Assembly: GCF_036577625.1 (NCBI RefSeq)
Contig: NZ_JARBDC010000026.1
Span: 9,611-73,610 of the forward strand
Reading direction: 5' to 3'
DNA from: Paenibacillus_AB sp036577625
GTDB lineage: Bacteria; Bacillota; Bacilli; Paenibacillales; NBRC-103111
Length of the DNA: 64,000 nt
Shown here piece by piece: positions 8,409 through 16,851 of this stretch (position 1 is its first letter; each line of letters begins with the position of its first letter). Under the pieces are notes generated by a model that worked only from the letters and a program-made list of their open reading frames with translations, was not told the origin of the DNA and searched no databases. The position numbers and the translations under genes were made by a program.

Positions 8409-11084
8409 TTAAACAATTTTTAAAGACAATATTGCGTTTGTTACCGTAATCTCAGAGTCGGTCAGGTTTTGATGATAAACCCTGACACTTCCGGTAGATA
8501 TTACTTCCGCCCAAACTCTTGAGCTTACCCCAAGCGGCGGTGAAACAGCTGCATGCACAGGCGCACCGAGATAAGCGTGATCCATTGTCGTGTCCGTTGC
8601 GGCTATAGAATTCGCAGGAATTGTCTTGGTATACGATATTGATCTTCTAGCATAACCGTTTACGTCTCTAAACGCAGGGGATTGCATATAACCGACTGGA
8701 ACGGTAACCGAACCGGCGGCAATGCTGGCAGAAGCATGTGAAACGATTAGCTTTTTAGAGTAGCTCCCATTCTCAAATACGCGCCCAACAACCGCAAATG
8801 TATTCGTAGATCCTTGAGTTAGCGAGAGATGACTACCGACACCAACACGCGAAATCACAGATGACGTTGACGTATCTATCACGTTAGTGTCTGCAGCAGT
8901 TAGCGTTGCTTGACTGGCAATCGTATAGCGGCTCGTGTGTGTTCTGCCTGCTGCTGTTATGTATCCATCTGACGCAAAAGTACCGTTAGCATCATATAAT
9001 GCTCGAAATACGTCATGAAGTGCAAACGTGCCGCCCGTCACATTGGAAAGGTACGATGTATTGATCCACTCTGTGTTAAGGGCGTTAATTCGCGGCTCGT
9101 AGTCGGCATACTGCGGCATCATGGGCACACCGCCTGCGTAAGCTCCAATGTGCTCGATTTCGACTTGTGAATGTGCGGGGATCGAAATGGTTACGTTGCC
9201 TTCTCTTGCATGTTCCGATATAACTTCACAAGCCGCCATTTTCCAGCCGTTACCGTAATCGTACATCGACTCGCCCAACGATATGCGATCGTTAGAAGAG
9301 TTAACCCATACGTTTGATTTCAATTTGGCATAATCGAAAGAACCTGCTATGGTTCTGTATAGCATACAGACTTTTGCTTGTACCGTTTGCGTATTGATCG
9401 GAAGAATGATATCGATCTGGGAATCCGTCGGATTGATGAAGCGAATCCCGTACTTGGTTGTAAATCCCGTATGCACAGATTCGAACCGTTTCACATCATA
9501 GATTAAATCATTGCTTGCTGTGTAAGCTCCGTACATACCAAACTTAAAATCATACTGGGGGCAAAATGTAAAGAAGTTCGTGATAAGACTTGCACCCGCG
9601 CCAAATTCAAACCCCGTATGATTTAAATACTCGTTATGTTGCCTGCCGTTTTCAAAATGTCTGCTCGGTGTGCGAATGCCGGTAGCGGGGTCGTAAGTGC
9701 TGTAAGTATCCGCAATAAATCTTACGCAAGTATCTTGAGGTCTTTTAAACAAGTGACTTGCGTCAAACTTGAATCCGTCAAAACGTTTTTGCATTTCCAA
9801 TTCAAATAACGTATTAAACCATTCCGAGTAACCGCCGCCATAATACGAACCGTGACAAGCATCATAAATCAAAGCTTTTGACGACCCTTGATCCGATGCC
9901 GGGGCAATATTAAAACCATTGAAGCTGCAGCCGGCACCTGTGTTGATCAATAGGTAGTCGAATTTATTGGCATATCGTTTATCTACTACTGTGCCGCCTC
10001 CTATAGTTAAGTTTGTTGCTTGTAACGCATTGGATGTGTTGTAAAATCCCTGTATGCATTCATGAATGGCTACACCATCCACAACGTTCTCGTAGAAATT
10101 TCCGATGCGTTTTCCATTTGTCCAAGCTGACGTATCCAGCCCGTAAAGCGAAATACCGTTATGAAACCGTTCAATAAGCAAATTCTCCAGTCGCCACTTG
10201 TACGCATTCGCGCCATCGATACATTTTCGTGCATGAACGGTCGATGTTCGCGTTACATTTCCAAGAAGCACCAAATTTGAAATTGCAACCATGGAAATAG
10301 TTTGCGTATTCCAACCTGTACTCAACTGATAAGCCGCTGCCATTTCGTCGCGCGGCGTACTAAACATATCGATAGCTGTCGGCGGGTCAAAGAATAGCGT
10401 CGAATTATTCCCCTCAATCTTCGTATTCGTTCTAATCGGCAGCGTGTCTGTGATGTAATAAGAGCCGTGCGGTATTTCAAACGTATACTTGCTGTAAACT
10501 TGTGATGAAATTGCTTTGCTGATATTGGTATGGATGACATACTTGTTCATATTCAGCATGTCTTTAAATGCTTGAGTATCATCATGCCCGGATGCGTAAT
10601 CAAGCACCTCCGGAATCGTGAATACCAAATCGCCATACGCTCCAAACATGAACGGATTTAACACATTGTTTTGCAATTGACGTACCCATCCGTTTAATAC
10701 GACACCGCGATCGTTTACGGATGCTTTTGTCGAGTCATAAACAAAGTGTCCGCCACCTTTGTTTAAACCGGCGTGATACGATTTTACAAATACTCGGCTG
10801 CCGTTTTGCGGATTTGCAATCGAAAGCAGATCAGCCACGCTCTCTAAACCATGATCCTCCGTCAAAAAATCGGGCTGCCCCTTGCGGCCGTATACTTCCC
10901 CGCTCACCGGTCCCCCGGCCGCGAACGACGTGCCTACCGTCCCTCCGATCACGCTGCCCGCGGCCAAGGCCGCCCCGGCTATGCCGAGCGACGACAGCAT
11001 CGCCCTTCTCGTGAGCAAGGTCGGCTTGCCGCCGGCATCCAAACCTTTATTTTCTTGCATTTCATCCATTTCCCGCCGTTCCAT
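8409..11084 (-). CDS. Tat-exported right-handed beta-helix protein (tailspike/pectate-lyase-like)
   Basis: About 891 residues. A twin-arginine signal (LLTRRAMLSSLGIAGAALAAG, Arg26-Arg27) directs folded export. After about residue 60 comes a region like phage tailspikes and Pectate_lyase_3 proteins (GSRVFVKSYHAGLNKGGGHF, FGAYGD, HDDTQAFKDML), then a long repetitive beta-helix and a C-terminal beta-rich domain. Such folds usually bind or cleave polysaccharides; no catalytic residues can be assigned. The ATG at 11084 is chosen because GGGAGG precedes it; ATG codons 15 and 24 bases further in are possible. The signal-peptide end of the gene is GC-rich like the host, while the beta-helix part is clearly AT-richer, which suggests a domain fusion after transfer. 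Confidence 0.8.
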   Translation of the reverse strand: MERREMDEMQENKGLDAGGKPTLLTRRAMLSSLGIAGAALAAGSVIGGTVGTSFAAGGPVSGEVYGRKGQPDFLTEDHGLESVADLLSIANPQNGSRVFVKSYHAGLNKGGGHFVYDSTKASVNDRGVVLNGWVRQLQNNVLNPFMFGAYGDLVFTIPEVLDYASGHDDTQAFKDMLNMNKYVIHTNISKAISSQVYSKYTFEIPHGSYYITDTLPIRTNTKIEGNNSTLFFDPPTAIDMFSTPRDEMAAAYQLSTGWNTQTISMVAISNLVLLGNVTRTSTVHARKCIDGANAYKWRLENLLIERFHNGISLYGLDTSAWTNGKRIGNFYENVVDGVAIHECIQGFYNTSNALQATNLTIGGGTVVDKRYANKFDYLLINTGAGCSFNGFNIAPASDQGSSKALIYDACHGSYYGGGYSEWFNTLFELEMQKRFDGFKFDASHLFKRPQDTCVRFIADTYSTYDPATGIRTPSRHFENGRQHNEYLNHTGFEFGAGASLITNFFTFCPQYDFKFGMYGAYTASNDLIYDVKRFESVHTGFTTKYGIRFINPTDSQIDIILPINTQTVQAKVCMLYRTIAGSFDYAKLKSNVWVNSSNDRISLGESMYDYGNGWKMAACEVISEHAREGNVTISIPAHSQVEIEHIGAYAGGVPMMPQYADYEPRINALNTEWINTSYLSNVTGGTFALHDVFRALYDANGTFASDGYITAAGRTHTSRYTIASQATLTAADTNVIDTSTSSVISRVGVGSHLSLTQGSTNTFAVVGRVFENGSYSKKLIVSHASASIAAGSVTVPVGYMQSPAFRDVNGYARRSISYTKTIPANSIAATDTTMDHAYLGAPVHAAVSPPLGVSSRVWAEVISTGSVRVYHQNLTDSEITVTNAILSLKIV

Positions 11085-11220
11085 CCAGTATGCCGCCTCC
11101 CGCTTCAATTGGATTTTGCATGCAGTTTCGATCCCCGAACCGGAGCGCACCGCGATCCCTTCGGGCATGCTTGCTTTCGCTTTCCGTTCCAACCTTTTCC
11201 GCCGGCCTTCAGCTCCGCGG

Positions 11221-12525
11221 CTACTTGTTTTTATCCGCCTCGATCGCCTTCTTGACCGCTTCCTCGGCATTCCGCAGCGCCGTATTGACGTCCTTGCCCT
11301 CGTACAAAATGCCGCGCAAGGCGTTCGTCAGCTGCGCCGTCGCCGCCGAGTAATATTTGCTCTGGGGCGACGGCTTCGCCATATTTTTCAGCGGGATCGC
11401 GGCGACATTGCGCCCTTTGTACAGCGGGGCGTCCTGGCCGAACACTTTCGGAATGTTCGGGCTGCTCAGCGCCGGGATGAACGTCGCCGCCTTCGCCTTC
11501 TCCGTCAGAAACGTCTCGGTGGACAAAAAGTCCATCACCTGGTACGCGTCGTCCTTGTATTTGCTGCCGACGTTCAGGAACATGAAGACCGGATAAGGCT
11601 GCGGCCCGAAGCCGTTCATCGTCGGGTACGAGACGATATCCCAATTGAGCGGGGCCAGGTCTTTCTCGACGTGCAGACCGGCCACCGGCGTCCACATCGC
11701 CGACACTTGATCCTGGAAAAACATTTTGACCAAGCTGTCCATCTTTGCCTTATCCGGATTGAAGCCGGGAATTTGGTAAAAGCGGGCGATGTTGTCCATG
11801 AGGCTTTTGACGCTGTCGTTCGTCAGCGACACCTGCAGCGTTTGCGGATCGACGAAGTTGAGCGACATTTGGTTGCGCAAAAAGTAATGGTTCGGCGAAA
11901 TCGTGAAGCCGTAATATTGGACGTCGCCTTCCTTGCGCGTCAGCTTGACCGACAAGCTGTACAGCTCGTCCCAGGTGATGCCGTCCTTCGGGTAGGCGAC
12001 GCCGAACTTGTCGAACAAGTTTTTGTTGTAGTAAATGACGGAAGCTGCGGTGTCGAACGGCAGCGCGTACAGCTTGCCGCCGCTCATTTGCCGGATCATC
12101 TCGAGCGTCTGCGGCTCGAAGCGGCTTAGATCGGTCTTGTATTTTTTGACGAGCGGTTCGATATCGTACTGCGTGTTGTTCAGAAAGACGCTGTTGTAGG
12201 CGAGGCCGACCGAGCCGAAAATGACGTCGATCGGCTGGCCCGACGCGATCTGCTTGTCGAGCGCCCCGCTCGTGGTAGGGATCAACACCGGAGTAATGTG
12301 CGGGAATTTCTCCTTGATCGCCTTGCCGAACTTTTCTTCGAAGTAGCCTTCGGCGTCGAAGTTGGCGCCGACGTTGTAAAAGTAAAGCGTGATCGGCTCT
12401 TTTTTCTCGGGCTGGGCCGGAGCCTCCCCCGCCCCTTTGCCGACATCCGGCGTGCCCGCCCCGGAACAGGCGGCGAGTACGAGCAGCAGTCCCGCCGCTC
12501 CGATCGTAATGGATGGCTTCAACAT
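11221..12525 (-). CDS. Extracellular solute-binding lipoprotein without neighbouring permeases
   Basis: A 434-residue lipoprotein with signal peptide MLKPSITIGAAGLLLVLAAC (lipobox LAAC) and a Pro/Glu/Lys-rich linker. It shows the same core signatures as its paralogues: VIYYNKNLFDKFGVAYPKDG and ITWDELYSLSVKLTR. The ATG at 12525 is preceded by GAGGGGG; longer frames upstream lack a ribosome site. It is followed after 136 bases by the Tat-exported beta-helix gene in the same direction, and its promoter region is shared with a divergent AraC regulator, so the pair may bind and process the same polysaccharide. Permeases are absent here. Confidence 0.9.
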   Translation of the reverse strand: MLKPSITIGAAGLLLVLAACSGAGTPDVGKGAGEAPAQPEKKEPITLYFYNVGANFDAEGYFEEKFGKAIKEKFPHITPVLIPTTSGALDKQIASGQPIDVIFGSVGLAYNSVFLNNTQYDIEPLVKKYKTDLSRFEPQTLEMIRQMSGGKLYALPFDTAASVIYYNKNLFDKFGVAYPKDGITWDELYSLSVKLTRKEGDVQYYGFTISPNHYFLRNQMSLNFVDPQTLQVSLTNDSVKSLMDNIARFYQIPGFNPDKAKMDSLVKMFFQDQVSAMWTPVAGLHVEKDLAPLNWDIVSYPTMNGFGPQPYPVFMFLNVGSKYKDDAYQVMDFLSTETFLTEKAKAATFIPALSSPNIPKVFGQDAPLYKGRNVAAIPLKNMAKPSPQSKYYSAATAQLTNALRGILYEGKDVNTALRNAEEAVKKAIEADKNK

Positions 12526-12567
12526 GAATGACCCCCTCTTTGTTATTTGGTTTAAACGCACTTCAAG

Positions 12568-12628
12568 TTCGGTAATCGCATCTGTACCGGTTTGCGAAAT
12601 GTATGCGATTACAGTCATAATTACCGAA
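12568..12628. promoter_or_regulatory. Nested inverted repeat between the binding-protein gene and araC-type regulator
   Basis: An outer pair TTCGGTAAT (12568-12576) / ATTACCGAA (12620-12628) encloses and overlaps an inner pair GTAATCGCAT (12572-12581) / ATGCGATTAC (12603-12612). All arms are perfect. The 296-base divergent spacer 12526-12821 contains no gene. The arrangement suits a dimeric regulator, most simply the AraC protein encoded at 12822; it could also form a stem in RNA. Confidence 0.5.
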
Positions 12629-12821
12629 TCCCAGTAAAGGGCGTTTGCCTTCATCATAAGCCGGATTTGCGCCCTGGACCATGCGCAAAGCGTCCGTTTT
12701 TTTTAGCATTTGTGCCACTACCGTTAGGGATGTTCCAAATATGATAATATGAAAAAAAGGAAACAAGCACGGCCTGCAGCACCGACCGAAGGGACTGTCT
12801 CCAGTAGAACGGAGGAAGCGA

Positions 12822-13724
12822 ATGGATATCGAGGTGATCTTTCCGAGTATGACCAGCACGCTGCAAATCAGGGGATGCGGATTTTTCGTCAAGCCGCCGG
12901 GTTGGTCGTATCCGCCGCATCATCATCATTTGTTTGAAATATTGCACTGCTTCAGCGGCGAAGTTGTGCAGTTGGTGGGAGCAAGCGAACGGACGATGCG
13001 CGCGGGAGACTGGATGCTGCTGAAAGCCGGGGTGCGCCATCGGCTGGAGAACCTCGCCGCCGAGCCGTATTCGTTTTTGAACATCCACTTTGATGTGGAC
13101 GATCCTGGCTTGCGCAGGCGGCTCATCGCCGCCGACTGCTTTCTGCTGAAAGGCGCCGATGCGGCTGCGGGCGGACTGGCGGAAATCGTTGCGCGCATTG
13201 AGCGGCTGATGTCGCTGAGCCTGACGGACGACCCCTCCTCCGGTCCGTCCGCCAAGCTCGTGACTCTGGATATCGATCCGCTGCGCAAGCTTGAACTGCA
13301 AGCCGCGATTTTACAGATCGTCGCTTCGTTGACTGCGCAATTCGCCGCTTCTCAAGCGCCCGCCAGGAAAGCCCGGCCTTCCGTCGCTTCCTTTCTGGAA
13401 ATCGAAACGGCGCATGCGATCGAAGAACGGCTTCGGCGGATGGTAACGGCCGATTCCGACGAATCCGTCGCCCGGATCGCCCGAGACTTGCACTTAAGCC
13501 GCAGCCAATGCTCGAAGCTGTTCACCAAAGTATACGGCGTCTCGCCGCGCCGCTACGTCAGCGAGCTGGTCCTTAAACGGGCAAAACGGCTGCTGGTGAC
13601 AACCAACCGTCCGATCGAGGACATTGCCCTGGAGCTCGGCTTCCAATCGCTCAGCCACTTTTCCAGCCAGTTCCGTCGATGGACCGGCGTATCGCCCATG
13701 CAGTACCGGCCGAAGTATGAGTGA
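12822..13724 (+). CDS. AraC-family transcriptional regulator with N-terminal cupin domain
   Basis: 300 residues. The N-terminal half is a cupin-like sensory domain (PPHHHHLFEILHC at about residues 30-42, then HRLENLAAEPYSFLNIHF). The C-terminal 100 residues are the AraC double helix-turn-helix: SVARIARDLHLSRSQCSKLF and IEDIALELGFQSLSHFSSQF, ending GVSPMQYR. The ATG follows CGGAGGAAGCG. It is transcribed divergently from the binding-protein/beta-helix genes and very probably controls them, sensing a sugar. The histidine-rich HHHH stretch may bind a metal or simply be part of the cupin barrel. Confidence 0.92.
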   Translation: MDIEVIFPSMTSTLQIRGCGFFVKPPGWSYPPHHHHLFEILHCFSGEVVQLVGASERTMRAGDWMLLKAGVRHRLENLAAEPYSFLNIHFDVDDPGLRRRLIAADCFLLKGADAAAGGLAEIVARIERLMSLSLTDDPSSGPSAKLVTLDIDPLRKLELQAAILQIVASLTAQFAASQAPARKARPSVASFLEIETAHAIEERLRRMVTADSDESVARIARDLHLSRSQCSKLFTKVYGVSPRRYVSELVLKRAKRLLVTTNRPIEDIALELGFQSLSHFSSQFRRWTGVSPMQYRPKYE

Positions 13725-13787
13725 GCGCCTTCTCTCAGGCCCGCTGCCGTATGCAACGTTTGCCGGTCAGGTCCGACGAGAATCTTG

Positions 13788-13949
13788 ATGGCAGCGTCGG
13801 ATGTGCTCAACAACGGGCTGGTCGAGAGGTTCGCGCTGGATCTGGAGGTTTCCGGCGAGAGGCTTGTCGTGGCCGGGGATGAGAAACTGCTGCTGCGCGC
13901 CGCGGCCGTCACCCCGGCAGCTCGCAGCCGGTCTTCAGCTGCGCGTTGA
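13788..13949 (+). pseudogene. Short fragment resembling a histidine-kinase pre-ATPase region
   Basis: A 53-codon frame on the plus strand reads LVERFALDLEVSGERLVVAGDEKLLLRAA in short pieces, which looks like the segment just before the N-box of sensor kinases. It has no ribosome site, stops inside the 3' end of the opposite aminotransferase gene, and no further kinase sequence follows. It is most likely a decayed remnant, or chance similarity in a GC-rich frame. Confidence 0.25.
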
Positions 13950-15093
13950 CAAACCGGTCCAACCGCTCCAACGCCTCCGTCAGACGGCTCTCCGACACGG
14001 CGTAGGAGCAGCGGACATGCCCTTCGCCTCCGGAGCCGAAGACGTGGCCGGGTACGGCGGCGACCCCGCCCTCCTGCAGCAGCCGATGCGCGAACCGTTC
14101 GGCGCTCAGCCCCGTATGCGCGACGGAAGGAAACGCATAGAAAGCTCCATCCGGTTCGCGGCACGGCAGTCCGATTTCCCGCAATCCTTGCACGACGAGA
14201 TGTCTGCGCCGGGCGAACGCCGACTTCATCTCCTCCATCGCCTCCATGCCGTGACGAAGCGACTCGATTGCGGCAATTTGGCCAAGGACGGGCGCGCACA
14301 TCGCCGTATATTGATGAATTTTGAGCATTCCGGAAATCAGTTCCCGGTCGCCGCAAGCATAGCCGATGCGCCAGCCTGTCATGGCGAACGCTTTGGAGAA
14401 GCTGTTGATGACGATCGTCCGTTCCTTCATCCCCGGCAGCGAAGCCGGGCTGACATGCCGCCGGCCGTACGTCAGCTCGGCGTACACTTCGTCGGAGACG
14501 ACAATCAGATCGTGGGCGACCGCCAATTCGGCTATCGGCCGCCAGTCGTTCTCGGTCATGATCGCCCCGGTCGGGTTGCACGGGTAATTGACCATCAGCA
14601 CTTTGGAGCGGGGAGACAGTTTTTTCCGCAGCGCTTCGGCCGTCAGCTTGAAGTTTTGCTCGGCCGTCGTCTCCACTTCCGTTACGCGGCCTCCGTGAAG
14701 ATACGCGATGGGCGCATAGGCGATATAGCTCGGAGCCGGAATGAGCACTTCGTCGCCGGGGTCGATGGAGGCGCGCAGCGCCAGATCGACCGCCTCGCTG
14801 CTGCCGACGGTTACCAGAATTTCCTGGGACGGCTCGTAACCCAGCCCGAAACGCTCCCATTGATAGCGCGCGATCTCCTCCCGCAGTTCGGGCAGACCGG
14901 CGTTGGACGTATAGCGGGTTTGGCCTTCGCGAAGCGCCTGAACGCATGACTCCCGTATAGGTTCCGGCGTGACAAAATCCGGCTCCCCCACGCCAAGCGA
15001 AATAACGTCGCGACTGCCTGCCGCAATATCGAAAAAAGCCCGAATGCCCGAGGGAGGAATTTCCCTCACCCGTTTAGACAAATAGTTCCTCAT
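13909..15093 (-). CDS. Pyridoxal-phosphate-dependent aminotransferase, class I/II (PatA/AlaT-like)
   Basis: About 394 residues covering the whole fold-type I aminotransferase domain. Visible features are the N-terminal SLGVGEPDF, the PLP-contacting NYPCNPTGA, the DEVYAEL strand, and the Schiff-base lysine in NSFSKAFAMTGWRIGY, with the substrate-binding Arg near the C-terminus (HVRCSYA). The ATG at 15093 follows GAGGTG; a GTG six bases upstream is an alternative. It begins nine bases after the MocR gene stop and forms an operon with it. The reaction is a transamination of an aromatic or aliphatic amino acid with 2-oxoglutarate; the substrate cannot be fixed from sequence. Confidence 0.92.
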   Translation of the reverse strand: MRNYLSKRVREIPPSGIRAFFDIAAGSRDVISLGVGEPDFVTPEPIRESCVQALREGQTRYTSNAGLPELREEIARYQWERFGLGYEPSQEILVTVGSSEAVDLALRASIDPGDEVLIPAPSYIAYAPIAYLHGGRVTEVETTAEQNFKLTAEALRKKLSPRSKVLMVNYPCNPTGAIMTENDWRPIAELAVAHDLIVVSDEVYAELTYGRRHVSPASLPGMKERTIVINSFSKAFAMTGWRIGYACGDRELISGMLKIHQYTAMCAPVLGQIAAIESLRHGMEAMEEMKSAFARRRHLVVQGLREIGLPCREPDGAFYAFPSVAHTGLSAERFAHRLLQEGGVAAVPGHVFGSGGEGHVRCSYAVSESRLTEALERLDRFVNAQLKTGCELPG

Positions 15094-15102
15094 CCGCACA
15101 CC

Positions 15103-16560
15103 TCAGTTCGTCAATTGTTTGGCGGTTTCGCCGATAATCCGGATCCCTTTGCCGATCTCCTCGTCATTCACCCGCGAGAAGCCGATCCGCATCGTATGCC
15201 GACCCTCGCCTTCCCCGGTGTAAAACATTTCTCCCGGGGTAAAAATAACGCCCTGACGCGAACAAGCGGCCAGCAGTTCCCGCGTATCGAAGCCCTCTTC
15301 AAAAGCGACGAACAAATGCAAGCCTCCGTCGCCCGTCATCCGCACGTACGGCACGTGCGCCTCGATGCATTGTTTCGTCCATTCATACTTCCGCTTGTAT
15401 TCCGCGCGGGCTTTCTTCAAATATTTCTCCAAGTTGCCGTTATGCAAATATTGATACAACAGCGACTGATCCAACGTTGACGTATGGATCGTCCGCGCCC
15501 GCTTGATGCTCTCCAAATAGTCGATCAACTCCCGGTCCGCCAACACCCAGCCGACCCGCAAGCCGGGAAACAGCACTTTTGAAAAGCTGCCCAGATAAAT
15601 AACGCCGTTGCCGTCCCCCGCCGTCGCCATGAGCGGCGCCACATGGGACCCCGAATAGCGCAGCTCTTCGTTGAAGCCGTCCTCGATGATGGGAATTCGC
15701 CGTTCGGCCATCCGTTTCATCAGCGCCAGTCGCTTCTCCGGCGACGTTACGATGCCGGTCGGGTTATGGTACGACGGTACGAAATAAGCGCAATCGTACG
15801 TCCGCTCCGCCAGCGCGCGATCCAGTTCGTGCAGGTCGATACCGTCGCGCTCCATCGGAATGCCTTTGACCTCGAACCCGTGCAGCTTCAGCAGCTTGAG
15901 CGCCGTGTTATGCGTCGGATTCTCGCACAGCACCGCGCCGTCCGGGCGGCGCAACGCCGACAGCACCATATCGAGCCCTTCGGTAAAGCCGTTCGTAATA
16001 AGCATGTCTTTGCCTTTTATATTGACGCCTTTATGGTCCATGTAGCGCAGCAAATAATCGATCAACGGCTTATAGCCTTTCGCGTAACCGTAATTCAGCA
16101 GCACGTTGCCTTCAATCGCCATCCGGTCGAGGAAAGCCCGCCGGACGTTGTCGAGATCGAACAGCTTCTCGTCGGGCGCGATGCTGGTAAACGAGATCGT
16201 CCCCCGCTCCGCAAGGATGCCGCGTTTCATCCGGTCAAGCTTGACGGCCGACTTTGCATGCCCGTTCGTGCGCGCGTGCCAATCCGGCTGCCAGGAAGGA
16301 GCCGTTGTACTGCCGCCGCCGGAAATCGCAGCGACGTAGCTGCCTTTGCCCCGAACCGTATAAGATAACCCGTCGTCTTCCAGCCCTTCGTAGGCGGCAA
16401 TGATGGCGTTGCGGCTCACGTTCAGCAGCAGGCTGAGCTCGCGCGTGGACGGAAGCTTCTGATCCGCCTGCAGCGCGCCTTTAATAATCAACCGTTTCAT
16501 ATGGTCCTTCACCTGAACGGCTACCGGACGGTCATCCGTAAGCTTGAAATCGTGAAACAT
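15103..16560 (-). CDS. MocR/PdxR-type regulator: GntR helix-turn-helix fused to an aminotransferase-like domain
   Basis: 485 residues. Residues 10-80 are a GntR winged helix (RPVAVQVKDHMKRLIIKGAL, KLPSTRELSLLLNVSRNAII), and residues 110-485 form a PLP-binding aminotransferase-like domain with YHNPTG, EDGFNEELRY and the lysine motif SFSKVLFPGLRVGW. Proteins of this type usually sense PLP or an amino acid and regulate neighbouring genes; the aminotransferase downstream is the likely target. The ATG at 16560 gives the standard family N-terminus; the ribosome site is weak (GGGGGCGATGGG). The frame extends upstream but without family similarity. Confidence 0.92.
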   Translation of the reverse strand: MFHDFKLTDDRPVAVQVKDHMKRLIIKGALQADQKLPSTRELSLLLNVSRNAIIAAYEGLEDDGLSYTVRGKGSYVAAISGGGSTTAPSWQPDWHARTNGHAKSAVKLDRMKRGILAERGTISFTSIAPDEKLFDLDNVRRAFLDRMAIEGNVLLNYGYAKGYKPLIDYLLRYMDHKGVNIKGKDMLITNGFTEGLDMVLSALRRPDGAVLCENPTHNTALKLLKLHGFEVKGIPMERDGIDLHELDRALAERTYDCAYFVPSYHNPTGIVTSPEKRLALMKRMAERRIPIIEDGFNEELRYSGSHVAPLMATAGDGNGVIYLGSFSKVLFPGLRVGWVLADRELIDYLESIKRARTIHTSTLDQSLLYQYLHNGNLEKYLKKARAEYKRKYEWTKQCIEAHVPYVRMTGDGGLHLFVAFEEGFDTRELLAACSRQGVIFTPGEMFYTGEGEGRHTMRIGFSRVNDEEIGKGIRIIGETAKQLTN

Positions 16561-16608
16561 CCCATCGCCCCCACACTCATTGTGGCACAGTCGGACGAAC
16601 AACAAAAG

Positions 16609-16643
16609 AACCACATCACGGGATTTTTCATCCCTTCGTGGTT
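16609..16643 (-). repeat. Imperfect hairpin upstream of the MocR gene
   Basis: AACCAC...GTGGTT and GGGA...TCCC arms form an interrupted stem 50-85 bases before the mocR start, followed on the minus strand by CTTTTGTT. It may be a leader structure or an operator. Confidence 0.35.
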
Positions 16644-16756
16644 CTGCCAGGCACCTATGGAGCCCGCCGGACCGGCTGTAAAGCCCGCACCGCTTGTTGA
16701 CCCGGCGGCGGCACTATTACGGCTGCGCGGGTTATCGTCTTCGGCTGCATACGGCG

Positions 16757-16784
16757 AAAAAGCGCCCCTCTCAAGGGCGCTTTT
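16757..16784 (-). terminator. Intrinsic terminator after the SH3-like secreted protein gene
   Basis: AAAAGCGCCC and GGGCGCTTTT form a perfect 10-bp stem with a seven-base loop, giving T-rich ends on both strands. It lies 68 bases past the stop codon at 16852 and ahead of the mocR promoter region. Confidence 0.8.
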
Positions 16785-16851
16785 ATTCCGGACAAATGGG
16801 CTGCTCCCACACATCGGCAAGGGGAATTTTTCCTACAATCTTTTCGCTTGC

